The notes under the pieces were generated by a model that did no database searches, was not told where the DNA came from, and saw nothing but the letters and a program-made list of their open reading frames with translations. The position numbers and the translations under genes were made by a program. From JAGPUQ01 sp050179115 (GTDB lineage Bacteria; Pseudomonadota; Gammaproteobacteria; Pseudomonadales; Porticoccaceae): a stretch of DNA of 40,517 nt. The number at the start of each line of letters is the position of its first letter. Positions within the stretch are counted from its first letter, which is position 1. Shown here piece by piece: positions 1 through 9,041 of this stretch. The stretch covers positions 1-40,517 of the forward strand of contig JBFXFL010000027.1 of NCBI GenBank assembly GCA_050179115.1, written 5' to 3'.

Positions 1-532
1 CCCGGTTGCCCGGCAGCAGCTTGCGCGCGTCCTGGGTCTGATAGTGGAACGCCACCAGGCCGATGATCGAGATCGACAGCAGATGGGGGTCGTAGCGGGA
101 TTTGAAGGAATCCGCGAGCTGCTGGATAGCGGCAAACAGTTCGCTGAAGGTCTCCTGCACCAGTTGGCGGGTGCGGACGGGATCGGCGTCCAGCAACACC
201 CACTGCAACAGCTTGCGGAAATTGCCTTCCCGTGCCAGGGTCTGCGCAAACCACAGCAGGAACGCCTCCAGGTTCACAAACGGATCGCCGGCCACGGCGA
301 CGATCTTCCGGGCCGCCGCGGTCTTGGCCCGGAACGCGTATTTCACGGTGTCCAGATACAACTGCTCCTTGTCCGCGAAATGATGGTACAGGGCCGCCGG
401 CGTCACCCCGACGTGCTCGGCCACCTGGCGCATGGATACGCCCGCGAACCCCGCCGCCGCGAACAGGTGAATGGTCTGCTCCAGAATCTGGGTGCGTGCC
501 TTGCTCTCATCCGCAACGGGGCCGGAGGCCAT
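1..532 (-). CDS. TetR/AcrR-family transcriptional regulator (C-terminus cut by window edge)
   Basis: The reading frame starts at ATG 532-530 and runs off the left edge after 177 codons, so the C-terminus is missing. Residues 11-60 form the typical TetR DNA-binding domain. The helix-turn-helix spans about residues 30-52 and includes MRQVAEHVGVTPAALYHHF, followed by DKEQLY, the usual family sequence. The remainder is helical and should be the ligand and dimerisation domain. Its ligand cannot be told from sequence. A near-perfect palindrome lies between its -10 box and its start codon, so autorepression is likely. It is transcribed away from the cassette region to its right, and its true target genes may lie outside the window. 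Confidence 0.93.
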   Translation of the reverse strand, partial: MASGPVADESKARTQILEQTIHLFAAAGFAGVSMRQVAEHVGVTPAALYHHFADKEQLYLDTVKYAFRAKTAAARKIVAVAGDPFVNLEAFLLWFAQTLAREGNFRKLLQWVLLDADPVRTRQLVQETFSELFAAIQQLADSFKSRYDPHLLSISIIGLVAFHYQTQDARKLLPGNR

Positions 533-545
533 GACAATCCCTAGC

Positions 546-563
546 TAAACGAACGTTCGGTTA
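546..563. promoter_or_regulatory. probable TetR operator (palindrome)
   Basis: TAAACGAACGTTCGGTTA is an 18-bp inverted repeat centred on GAACGTTC with a single mismatched pair. It starts 14 bp upstream of the TetR-family start codon and abuts the -10 box, where a bound repressor would block transcription. Length and symmetry fit TetR-family operators. Binding itself is inferred. Confidence 0.7.
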
Positions 564-592
564 ATGATAGACGTGGCGTGGCGGTATCGCAA
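564..592 (-). promoter_or_regulatory. sigma70-type promoter of the TetR-family gene
   Basis: On the minus strand, TTGCGA (592-587) and TATCAT (569-564) are separated by 17 bp, with the palindromic operator immediately downstream. This gives a leader of roughly 25 nt before the ATG at 532. Confidence 0.55.
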
Positions 593-666
593 CTCTGCGG
601 GCAGTACCATAGGGGGGTGTGTCCATGAGAACACGGCTACATGGTTTGTCGGTCCAGCGCCTGAGT

Positions 667-1479
667 TCAGCGGCGTTGCGCGGCTTTATGCCCAAAGTCC
701 AGTGGAATGATGGGTTGAGCGGCTAGCAGCAATGTTTCCTCGACGTACTTGGCGCCTTTGGGAGAAAGCGTAACGCTGTCGACTTCCCTGTCCCATTCGA
801 CGAGACGATCACTGTGAAGTTTCGATAACACCTTGGACTTGAAAACGCCAGGATTTGAATACTCGATCCAAGCGACGAGGTCTTCGGTCATCACGGTGCC
901 CTCTTGGGCAGAATACAGAAGTAGTAGGGCTTGGTCCTTCGCAATTAGGCCGTCTCTCAATACGCGTCGTTTTCCGGCTACCTCCCAAACGTCTGGAAGC
1001 TGGCGAATTGCCAACGCGTCCACTATGTCTTGCGCTTCTTCGAGCGAGAGGCGGTGGTGAATTCGAATGAGTTCGCAAACAATCCAGTCAGCGGTTCTAC
1101 CAATCAATGCCGCATCTATCGCATTTGGGTCAACGTCTCCGCCGATGTGACCAATACCTCGTGTGTTTCGCATTGTGTAGAGAAACACCAATGCACGGGG
1201 AAGGACTACCTTTTCAGACTCAGTGATTGTCGTCGCAGTCGAGCTGGAGACAATTCGCCGGCACTCGTCGGCGAAGTTGGCGATCTTCTTTCCGAATGGT
1301 GTGTGCTGACCGAAAGCGCGCTCTTGGAGCAGACGTATTCCGGCCTCGCAGAGCTTCCCGGCGCTGAGGCCGGCTGCGTCGTGCCTTGATTCGGAAAGAT
1401 GGGTCTTCAATTCCAAGTAGGAAGAGACGATATGCTTTCTGATCGCGGCGGGAATCCCGTTCAGTGCCTGGTTTAGCAT
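667..1479 (-). CDS. HEPN-like / winged-helix protein, candidate toxin or defence effector
   Basis: A 270-residue protein with no named family that I can assign with certainty. Residues about 15-145 are helical and contain an N-terminal segment (SRHDAAGLSAGKLCEAGIRLL, from residue 31) and a later RNTRGIGH at residues 104-111, an arrangement seen in HEPN-domain proteins. R104 followed by N and then H111 matches the R-x4-6-H signature of HEPN ribonucleases. Residues about 178-250 look like a winged helix (ALLLLYSAQEG, then helices, then VTLSPKGAKYVEE). Its start lies only 5 nt after the stop of the 156-residue gene, so the two are co-transcribed. The DNA is less GC-rich than its neighbours, indicating transfer. 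Ribonuclease activity and a role in phage defence are inferences from the motif and cassette context. Confidence 0.6.
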   Translation of the reverse strand: MLNQALNGIPAAIRKHIVSSYLELKTHLSESRHDAAGLSAGKLCEAGIRLLQERAFGQHTPFGKKIANFADECRRIVSSSTATTITESEKVVLPRALVFLYTMRNTRGIGHIGGDVDPNAIDAALIGRTADWIVCELIRIHHRLSLEEAQDIVDALAIRQLPDVWEVAGKRRVLRDGLIAKDQALLLLYSAQEGTVMTEDLVAWIEYSNPGVFKSKVLSKLHSDRLVEWDREVDSVTLSPKGAKYVEETLLLAAQPIIPLDFGHKAAQRR

Positions 1480-1484
1480 TGCTG

Positions 1485-1955
1485 TCAGGCGTTCGTGTAG
1501 ACGTATTGGTTATCCGAATTCTTAGTGCGCGATAGCTGACGACTCCGAACCATTCTTCCGAGTTTCCCGGATATTTCATTTGGCTTGATTCGACGAGCCA
1601 AATTGACTTCGCAGTGCGCGCAGATATCACCGATGGAGCGTGGCTGTTTGAAATAGCCTTCCTCGAAAATCTTCACCAGCGTAGCTACCGCCCCGCCGCC
1701 ACTCGATGTTCTCTTCTTGGTGCCGGCCGCGTCATCGGCCTTCGGCGACTGCTTGGTGCGCGACTTACGCTTCGACTTCATTGTCGTCGCTGGAGGAGTA
1801 ATTTCTTGCTGTGGTGCTGCCGTACCCTGAGCGAAACCGGCACCGGCAAATATAAGTTCGACAAGACGGAGTTGAATTGCCTCGGACTTGAACTTATTGA
1901 TGATCTCTGCCAACTCGGTCAGATGCGCTTTTGTGGTTTCAAAGTCTTTGAACAC
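1485..1955 (-). CDS. small winged-helix protein, partner of the HEPN-like protein
   Basis: A 156-residue protein without a name that I recognise. Residues 1-35 are likely a helical or coiled segment, residues 57-85 are a Lys/Arg/Ser-rich linker (MKSKRKSRTKQS), and residues 88-155 look like a compact winged helix ending in KNSDNQYVYTNA. The start ATG at 1955 has a strong AGAGGAGC ribosome-binding site and sits 27 nt beyond the attC arm, typical of the first gene of an integron cassette. The stop is 5 nt before the HEPN-like gene. It may be a DNA-binding regulator, an antitoxin-like partner or a nucleic-acid sensor. The sequence does not decide between these. Confidence 0.65.
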   Translation of the reverse strand: MFKDFETTKAHLTELAEIINKFKSEAIQLRLVELIFAGAGFAQGTAAPQQEITPPATTMKSKRKSRTKQSPKADDAAGTKKRTSSGGGAVATLVKIFEEGYFKQPRSIGDICAHCEVNLARRIKPNEISGKLGRMVRSRQLSRTKNSDNQYVYTNA

Positions 1956-1981
1956 TTCATGCTCCTCTGAGTAGTGGATAG

Positions 1982-2065
1982 GACGCCCAACGATGGAGTT
2001 CAGCCGCGGCGCAGGAGGAGCGAAGCGACGAGTGCGACGTCGGCTGAGACGACTGGTTGGGCGTC
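1982..2065 (-). other. integron attC recombination site
   Basis: The outer arms GACGCCCAAC (1982-1991) and GTTGGGCGTC (2056-2065) are a perfect 10-bp inverted repeat containing the canonical RYYYAAC and GTTRRRY core boxes. The inner arms TCAGCCG (2000-2006) and CGGCTGA (2041-2047) are also complementary, giving the R''-L''...L'-R' layout of attC. The unequal spacers between arms supply the unpaired bases such sites need. The site lies 12 bp beyond the stop codon of the DUF3465 gene, in the same orientation, exactly where a cassette attC belongs. Confidence 0.88.
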
Positions 2066-2077
2066 AGGCGCGTCAGA

Positions 2078-2506
2078 TTACTGGTATGTGCGACCATTGT
2101 GCTTAAGCCATCCTGCGACATGCGCGCCGCGCGGATCATGGTGTGTCCAATGAACCACACCACCTTGGGAGTTCCACTCGTACTCGCCGTTGAACTCTAC
2201 TGCATCTCCGTCGGACAAGCCTACCACGCGGGGCGCCAGGTCGATGTTGTGCGCGATCAAGAGTGTCTGGCCTGAATCGAGTCTCAAGATGAAACGCTGG
2301 TGCCGGCTTCCTTCGGTGTCATCCGAGAGCACGCGAACAACCTGGCCAGAGCCGGCAACCTGAGTGTTGGAAGCCTGGTCTCGATACGCTGCAGCAATCG
2401 ATTGCGACGCCGAATCTGGGGAGCGAGCCGCCTGCAGAATGTCGAGCTTGCCGAAGCCGACGTACGCAACGGCTAGAAGGGCAAAAATATAGAGAAGCTT
2501 GCGCAT
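2078..2506 (-). CDS. DUF3465 family protein, integron cassette gene
   Basis: A 142-residue protein of the DUF3465 family, whose function is unknown and which is common in chromosomal integron cassettes, notably in Vibrio. An N-terminal hydrophobic segment (MRKLLYIFALLAVAYVGFG) predicts export or a membrane anchor. The family region is the C-terminal half: an RFILRLDSGQTLLIAHNIDLAP-type strand region, then GDAVEFNGEYEWN, VVHWTHHDP and GWLKHNGRTYQ. I chose the ATG at 2506 because it directly precedes the signal-like segment. An in-frame ATG at 2530 overlaps the cassette core site. The gene nearly fills its cassette: it starts 16 bp after the GTTAGGT box and ends 12 bp before the attC arm. No promoter is visible, so expression probably depends on read-through. 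Confidence 0.88.
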   Translation of the reverse strand: MRKLLYIFALLAVAYVGFGKLDILQAARSPDSASQSIAAAYRDQASNTQVAGSGQVVRVLSDDTEGSRHQRFILRLDSGQTLLIAHNIDLAPRVVGLSDGDAVEFNGEYEWNSQGGVVHWTHHDPRGAHVAGWLKHNGRTYQ

Positions 2507-2521
2507 GCCTGGATGCCTGAC

Positions 2522-2528
2522 ACCTAAC
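2522..2528 (-). other. cassette boundary core site GTTAGGT
   Basis: On the minus strand GTTAGGT matches the GTTRRRY integrase core box and sits just upstream of the DUF3465 start. The following bases (TGTCAGGC) are nearly complementary to the sequence at the other end of the cassette (GCCTGACGCCC, 2073-2063 on the minus strand), as expected for the two ends of one cassette. Confidence 0.65.
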
Positions 2529-2539
2529 ATTGAGTATCT

Positions 2540-2573
2540 GGAAATCTTCCGTATTTAAACACGGAAGATTTCC
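2540..2573 (-). terminator. strong hairpin downstream of copA, candidate terminator
   Basis: GGAAATCTTCCGT (2540-2552) and ACGGAAGATTTCC (2561-2573) form a perfect 13-bp stem with an 8-nt loop, 51 bp beyond the copA stop. There is no run of U after the stem on either strand, so it may instead work as an mRNA-stabilising or Rho-assisted element. It also lies just outside the cassette boundary. Confidence 0.5.
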
Positions 2574-2624
2574 GCATATCCCACACGACCCTTGCCCGGC
2601 GCCCTGCCGAACACACCCAGTGCG

Positions 2625-4967
<2,343 letters not shown>

Positions 4968-5036
4968 GTCGGTCTCCTTGGTTGTCGCTGCTGGCTGCTT
5001 CGGAATTCGGAAAGTCACCGCCATCGAGGGTCGTCG

Positions 5037-5066
5037 CGGAGACCGCACCGCGGGGTGCGGTCTCCG
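5037..5066 (-). other. intercistronic hairpin between EF-hand gene and copA
   Basis: CGGAGACCGCACC and GGTGCGGTCTCCG form a perfect 13-bp stem closing a GCGG tetraloop, beginning 5 nt after the EF-hand stop codon and ending 69 nt before the copA start. There is no U-tract, so full termination is unlikely. It could protect the upstream mRNA or lower copA expression relative to the first gene. Confidence 0.6.
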
Positions 5067-5071
5067 GATCC

Positions 5072-5440
5072 TCACTGCTGCGGATGGTGCGACTCGTGTT
5101 CCTTGGTGTCGGCACCGGCGCCCATGCCCCCGCCCATCATGCCCATGCCACCACCTCCCATCATGCCCATGCCGCCGCCCATCATGCCCATGCTGCTCAT
5201 CATCTTCATACAGCCCTGCATGTGCTCTGCCATTTTCTGGCGGTCGCTGGCGTCGATGACCCCGTCCTTATTGGCATCCATATGCGCAAAACGTGCTTCG
5301 GCCTGTTTCAGATAGTCCTCCTTGCTGACCTTGGCATCGCCGCCGCCCATCATGCCCATCCCCATGCCGCCCTGGGCCAGGACAGGACCAGACAGCGCCA
5401 GGGAACCCATCACCACCCATGCTCGATATCGTGCTTTCAT
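5072..5440 (-). CDS. periplasmic EF-hand protein with Met/Gly-rich repeats
   Basis: A 122-residue protein. Residues 1-23 are a signal peptide with a VLAQG cleavage region. A single EF-hand loop (DANKDGVIDASD, residues 55-66) follows, with acidic residues at positions 1, 5, 9 and 12 and Asn at 3, enough for calcium binding. Both the mature N-terminus and residues 80-108 are built of MGMMGGG units, and the tail is His-rich (HESHHPQQ). Methionine-rich repeats commonly bind Cu(I), and the gene lies directly upstream of copA, so periplasmic copper binding or buffering is a reasonable inference. I know no named family for the whole architecture. The start ATG at 5440 has a GGAG site upstream and begins the signal peptide. 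Confidence 0.8.
   Translation of the reverse strand: MKARYRAWVVMGSLALSGPVLAQGGMGMGMMGGGDAKVSKEDYLKQAEARFAHMDANKDGVIDASDRQKMAEHMQGCMKMMSSMGMMGGGMGMMGGGGMGMMGGGMGAGADTKEHESHHPQQ
5133..5192. repeat. short tandem repeat encoding Met/Gly units
   Basis: The 15-mer CCCATCATGCCCATG occurs three times (5133-5147, 5157-5171, 5178-5192) with a period of 24 then 21 bp. It lies within the EF-hand gene and encodes the reverse-strand MGMMGG units. Period changes in multiples of three keep the frame. Confidence 0.85.
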
Positions 5441-5581
5441 AACACTACTCCGTGCGGGACCCGTGGCCCCATTGTTGTCGCGAAGCAGGATCCGGCACCT
5501 GCCCCGACGAATCTGCGCCACTACCGGATGCGCGGCTTATCTACCCGCCCTCCCTTTATGCTGCACCGGGGAGCACTTACA

Positions 5582-5602
5582 GTACACGGCTTCCCTGTGT
5601 AC
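5582..5602. promoter_or_regulatory. inverted repeat upstream of the copper operon, possible operator
   Basis: GTACAC (5582-5587) and GTGTAC (5597-5602) are a perfect 6-bp inverted repeat with a 9-bp spacer, in the 238-bp gap between the glgP stop and the EF-hand start. Its size suits a dimeric regulator. It does not clearly match a CueR box, so the regulator is unknown. Confidence 0.35.
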
Positions 5603-5678
5603 GCGCGAGCGTCTTGCGGGCCGGGTTGACGGCGATCGATGCCGACCGTCGCAATTTCTTCGCCGACCGGCCCGGGTT

Positions 5679-7388
5679 TCATATCAGATAGGCCTCGGTC
5701 GCGTAGCGTCGCATCATGCGGTGGCTGTTGAAGAAGGAGGCATTCTTGGCGATGGCTCCCTGCATCACCCGCACCCAGCCCCCCGGGCTGGTCTCGTAGC
5801 CGTAGTAGAGCGGCAGCACCACTTGGTCCAGCTTGTCGTAGAGGGCCCGCGCATCGGTCTCGTGGCCGGCCTCGGCGCCGTCGCCGACGGCCCAGCCGGT
5901 GACGCCCTCGATGCAGCCCTCGGCCCACCAGCCGTCCAGCACGGACAGCGACGGCACGCCGTTGAAGGCCGCCTTCATGCCGCTGGTACCTGAGGCTTCG
6001 AGTGGCGGCAGCGGCGTGTTGAGCCACAGATCGCTGCCCGACACCAGCAGCAGCGCGGTATCCAGATCGTAATCCGGCAGGTAGACGATGGGTATGGTGC
6101 CGGCGAGATCGCGGATGTGCCGGTGCAACAGTTCGATGATCCGCTTGCCGCCCTCGTCATGGGGGTGGGCCTTGCCGGCCAGTACCACCTGAAAGCTGCG
6201 CTCCGCGGCTATGGCCTTGAGGCGGTCGAGATCCGTGAACAGCAGGTCGGGCCGCTTGTAGGCGGTCATGCGGCGGGCGAAACCAAAGATCGGCACCTTG
6301 GGATGCAGCGTTACCCCCGTGCGTTCGGCCACCCGCGCAATCAGCGCCGCCTTGGCGACCGCGTGCGCCTCGAGCAGGGCAGCGGGCGGAATGCAGCAGT
6401 CGGCCCGCACCAGCAGTTCCGGCTCGTGGCACCAGCCGGGCAGATAGCGGTCGTAGAGCGCGCGCAAACTGGGCGCGGTCCAGGTGTGCGGATGCACGCC
6501 GTTGGTCACCGCATGCACCCGGTAGCCGGGAAACATGCGCCGCGATACCTCGGCATGGCGCTGCGCCACACCGTTCATGTACTCGCTCAGGTTGAGCGCC
6601 AGCCGGGTCATGTTGAGGCGATCCTCGCCGCCCAACTGCTTCAGCAGCGGTAGCGGAACAAAATCGTCCAGCACCTGCTGCACCAGGCCATGGTCGAAGC
6701 GATCGTGACCCGCCTCGACCGGGGTATGGGTGGTAAAACAGCACAGCCCACGCACCAGCGGCACGTCGTAGGGCGACTCGCCCGGGCGCAGCTCTTCCGG
6801 TCGGTGGGCATGGCGGTGCAGCAGCTCCACCGCCAGCAGCGCCGAGTGGCCCTCGTTCATATGGTACTGACGTACCCGGAACCCGAGCGCCTGCAGCAGG
6901 CGCACGCCGCCGATGCCGAGCACCGCCTCCTGCTTGAGCCGGTAAGGTGCGCCGTCGCCGTAAAGATCCTGGGTGATCAGGCGATCGTCGGGATGGTTGT
7001 CGTCGAGATCGGTGTCGAGCAGCAGCACCGGCTGGCTGCCGCCCATGTGGCCGCGCAGCACGTACAGCCAGCCGCCGATCCACACCTCCCGATTCTCGAG
7101 GGTGATCGCCACTTTCGCCGCCAGGCGCGTGGCGTGACCTTCCGGCTGCCAGGGCGAAGGCTCCTCCACCTGTTGCCCGGCGTCATCGATGCACTGGCGA
7201 AAATGGCCGCCGCGAAACACCAGGCTAACCGCCACCAGAGGCAGCTCGAGATCCGCCGCGCTGCGCACCGTGTCGCCGGCCAGCACGCCGAGGCCGCCGG
7301 CGTAGGTCGGAATGGCGCTCTCGAGGGCGATCTCCATCGAGAAATAGGCCACCCGGGGCACATGCAGGAAAACTTCAAGCGGTGACAT
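5679..7388 (-). CDS. glgP: alpha-glucan (glycogen) phosphorylase, short type
   Basis: A 569-residue cytoplasmic enzyme that releases glucose 1-phosphate from glycogen or maltodextrin using phosphate and pyridoxal phosphate. It belongs to the short bacterial/archaeal phosphorylase type rather than the roughly 800-residue E. coli MalP/GlgP type. Visible signatures are AYFSMEIAL and YAGGLGVLAGD near the N-terminus, YHMNEGHSA, FTTHTPVEAGHDRF, VTNGVH, and GTSGMKA with Lys472 as the expected pyridoxal-phosphate lysine. The start ATG at 7388 has GGAG about 8 nt upstream; the frame continues further upstream without family similarity. No glycogen synthase or branching enzyme gene lies nearby, so it stands alone. 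Confidence 0.93.
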   Translation of the reverse strand: MSPLEVFLHVPRVAYFSMEIALESAIPTYAGGLGVLAGDTVRSAADLELPLVAVSLVFRGGHFRQCIDDAGQQVEEPSPWQPEGHATRLAAKVAITLENREVWIGGWLYVLRGHMGGSQPVLLLDTDLDDNHPDDRLITQDLYGDGAPYRLKQEAVLGIGGVRLLQALGFRVRQYHMNEGHSALLAVELLHRHAHRPEELRPGESPYDVPLVRGLCCFTTHTPVEAGHDRFDHGLVQQVLDDFVPLPLLKQLGGEDRLNMTRLALNLSEYMNGVAQRHAEVSRRMFPGYRVHAVTNGVHPHTWTAPSLRALYDRYLPGWCHEPELLVRADCCIPPAALLEAHAVAKAALIARVAERTGVTLHPKVPIFGFARRMTAYKRPDLLFTDLDRLKAIAAERSFQVVLAGKAHPHDEGGKRIIELLHRHIRDLAGTIPIVYLPDYDLDTALLLVSGSDLWLNTPLPPLEASGTSGMKAAFNGVPSLSVLDGWWAEGCIEGVTGWAVGDGAEAGHETDARALYDKLDQVVLPLYYGYETSPGGWVRVMQGAIAKNASFFNSHRMMRRYATEAYLI

Positions 7389-7737
7389 CCACTTTCTCCT
7401 GGGTATCGAACGGAGTGAACCGATTCGCCGCCCCGCGACCCGAGTATAACCCCCATAGGCTGCCGCGCCGGCGACACGGACCGGTGTCACGACGGGGAGG
7501 CGTACCGATCATGCGAGTCACGCCGCTCGCGCGGACGTAGCCGCAACCCTAACAACGGCGCGCTGCCTCCGCGCCCCGAAGCGGGCCACCGTCACGCCCT
7601 GGCTCGGGGCTGCCCTGAATGATCAGATTCCGCGCATGGTTCGACTGGCGCGCCACAAACGGAATCAGCAAGTCAGTGTTCGTCCCGATCCCGTCGGTGC
7701 CGAACCCGACAAGTCGAAGAAATGGATCAGGGTTTCT
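7389..7737. other. intergenic region upstream of glgP
   Basis: A 349-bp gap between the glgP start and the end of the GST-like gene. Apart from a -10-like TATACT for glgP (7448-7443, minus strand), I see no gene, repeat or convincing terminator in it. Confidence 0.6.
7443..7448 (-). promoter_or_regulatory. -10-like element for glgP
   Basis: TATACT on the minus strand 54 bp upstream of the glgP start codon; no clear -35 partner at 17 bp. Confidence 0.35.
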
Positions 7738-8403
7738 TCAGCGCACTCCCCGCGCCAGCATTTTCGCAACGAGCTTGCCATGGGCTTCCAGGACGCTGGC
7801 GAACGGCTCCGCGGCGAACTGCCGGGCGAGATAACCGGCGAGCCGGGGCCAGCAGGTGGGGTCGGGGTTTTCGCCGCCGAAGGATGCGTTCATGAACTGT
7901 GACACCACCGCGATATCGGCGAGCGTCAGGCGGTCGCCGACCAGATACATCCTGTCACCGATCTGCGCGTCCAGATAGTGATACAGCGGTGGCGTCTTTT
8001 CCGCCAGCAGCGCCGCGATCGCCGCCTCGTCATAGGGCGCACCCATGGATTTCAGCACCACGCGGTTGCGAAACGCGGTGGCACTGGCCACCGGGGCGAG
8101 CTCGTAGTCGGCGAATTTCTCGATCCAGCCCGTGCGCGCCTTGAGCCAGGGATCGGCGGGAATCAGCGGCGGTTCCGGATACAGATCCTCGAGAAAACGG
8201 CAAATCACGGCGGAGTCGGCCAGGTACTGACCATCCACTTCCAGCGCCGGAATCCGCTTGAGCGGATTGATCTGTTCGTAGCCTTCCGGCAGCGCGAACG
8301 GGGACACCGGGTTGCGCTCGCAACTGATGCCCTTGATGGTCATCACCAATTCAACCTTGCGCACAAAGGGTGACAGCGGAGCGCCGAACAGGGTCATGGT
8401 CAT
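7738..8403 (-). CDS. glutathione S-transferase family protein
   Basis: A 221-residue cytoplasmic protein with the two-domain GST fold. The N-terminal thioredoxin-like domain (residues 1-80) contains SPFVRKVELVM in the active-site position, a cis-proline region (RIPALEVDG) and ADSAVICRFLE, the glutathione gamma-glutamyl contact (D/E-S). The helical C-terminal domain carries GDRLTLADIAVV, the conserved N-capping box. The specific substrate is unknown. It is a single minus-strand gene. A second in-frame ATG two codons later (8397) is an equally good start. Confidence 0.87.
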   Translation of the reverse strand: MTMTLFGAPLSPFVRKVELVMTIKGISCERNPVSPFALPEGYEQINPLKRIPALEVDGQYLADSAVICRFLEDLYPEPPLIPADPWLKARTGWIEKFADYELAPVASATAFRNRVVLKSMGAPYDEAAIAALLAEKTPPLYHYLDAQIGDRMYLVGDRLTLADIAVVSQFMNASFGGENPDPTCWPRLAGYLARQFAAEPFASVLEAHGKLVAKMLARGVR

Positions 8404-8546
8404 GGGGTGAGCTCAGTCAGGGGTAAAAGCGGCAGCCGGATGCTAGCAACGGGTTCCATGGAGCACAATCGCACGCCGCTGACAGTGGCAGTTTTGGCCG
8501 GTGCGGTTATCATCCCATGGCGTGCTCGCATTGCGGGAGAAACGGC

Positions 8547-8990
8547 ATGGGAAAACTACTCGGCATTGCCTATCGCGACGGTTCACGCCAACCGATGCGC
8601 GAAATCGACGCCGCCCAGATCAGTCTGGCGGCAGGGGTCGCCACGGACTTTCGCGGCAGGAAGCCCGGACCGCGCCAGGTGACGGTGCTGTGCGCCGAAA
8701 AATGGCGCGCCGCCTGTGACGATCTGGGTACCGAATTGCCCTGGACCACAAGGCGCGCCAACCTGCTGGTGAACGGTCTGTCGATCGGCCCGGAATGCGT
8801 CGGCCGTACCCTGCGCGTGGGCACGGCGCTGTTGCGCATCACCATCGAAACCGATCCCTGTTCCCGCATGGATGAGCAATACAAGGGGCTCAAGCGCGCG
8901 CTGATGCCCGATTGGCGCGGCGGGGCCTGCTGCGAGGTGCTGCAGGGCGGCGACATCACGGTGGGCGACACGGTCCAGTTCGTCACCTGA
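8547..8990 (+). CDS. MOSC-domain protein
   Basis: A 147-residue protein consisting essentially of a MOSC domain, the fold shared by the molybdenum-cofactor sulfurase C-terminus and YiiM-type proteins. Typical features are WTTRRANLLVNG, VGTALLRIT, then ETDPCSRMDEQY with the conserved cysteine and GGACCEVLQGG followed by VGDTV. Small stand-alone members are thought to carry sulfur or act on N-hydroxylated compounds. The exact role here is unknown. The start at 8547 follows GGGAGAAACGGC. It is followed 51 bp later by ogt in the same direction. Confidence 0.88.
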   Translation: MGKLLGIAYRDGSRQPMREIDAAQISLAAGVATDFRGRKPGPRQVTVLCAEKWRAACDDLGTELPWTTRRANLLVNGLSIGPECVGRTLRVGTALLRITIETDPCSRMDEQYKGLKRALMPDWRGGACCEVLQGGDITVGDTVQFVT

Positions 8991-9041
8991 CCCCGGCGCC
9001 GCAGGGCACCTGCCGTCATCGCCGCATGCGAGGGACACCGG

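Larger units (their letters stand above)
593..2528 (-). mobile_element. orphan integron cassette cluster (no integrase)
   Basis: Three minus-strand genes lie in visibly lower-GC DNA between the TetR promoter and the copA end. One complete cassette (core site GTTAGGT at 2528-2522, DUF3465 gene, attC 1982-2065) is followed by a second unit that starts right after the attC and carries the two-gene HEPN/winged-helix operon. Genes and attC share one orientation, as in a cassette array. No tyrosine-recombinase integrase or attI is visible, and no second attC could be recognised at the left end (593-666). The left boundary is therefore approximate. The term CALIN (cluster of attC sites lacking an integrase) fits, though only one attC is certain. 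Confidence 0.7.

Noticed and set aside
593..666. Possible second attC at the end of the HEPN cassette
   Set aside because: No matching RYYYAAC and GTTRRRY boxes; only a degenerate GTGTGTCC-like remnant. Not enough to call.
5133..5192. CRISPR-like short repeats
   Set aside because: Three 15-bp units with 6-9 bp between them inside a coding region encode Met/Gly repeats; there are no spacers of CRISPR size and no cas genes.
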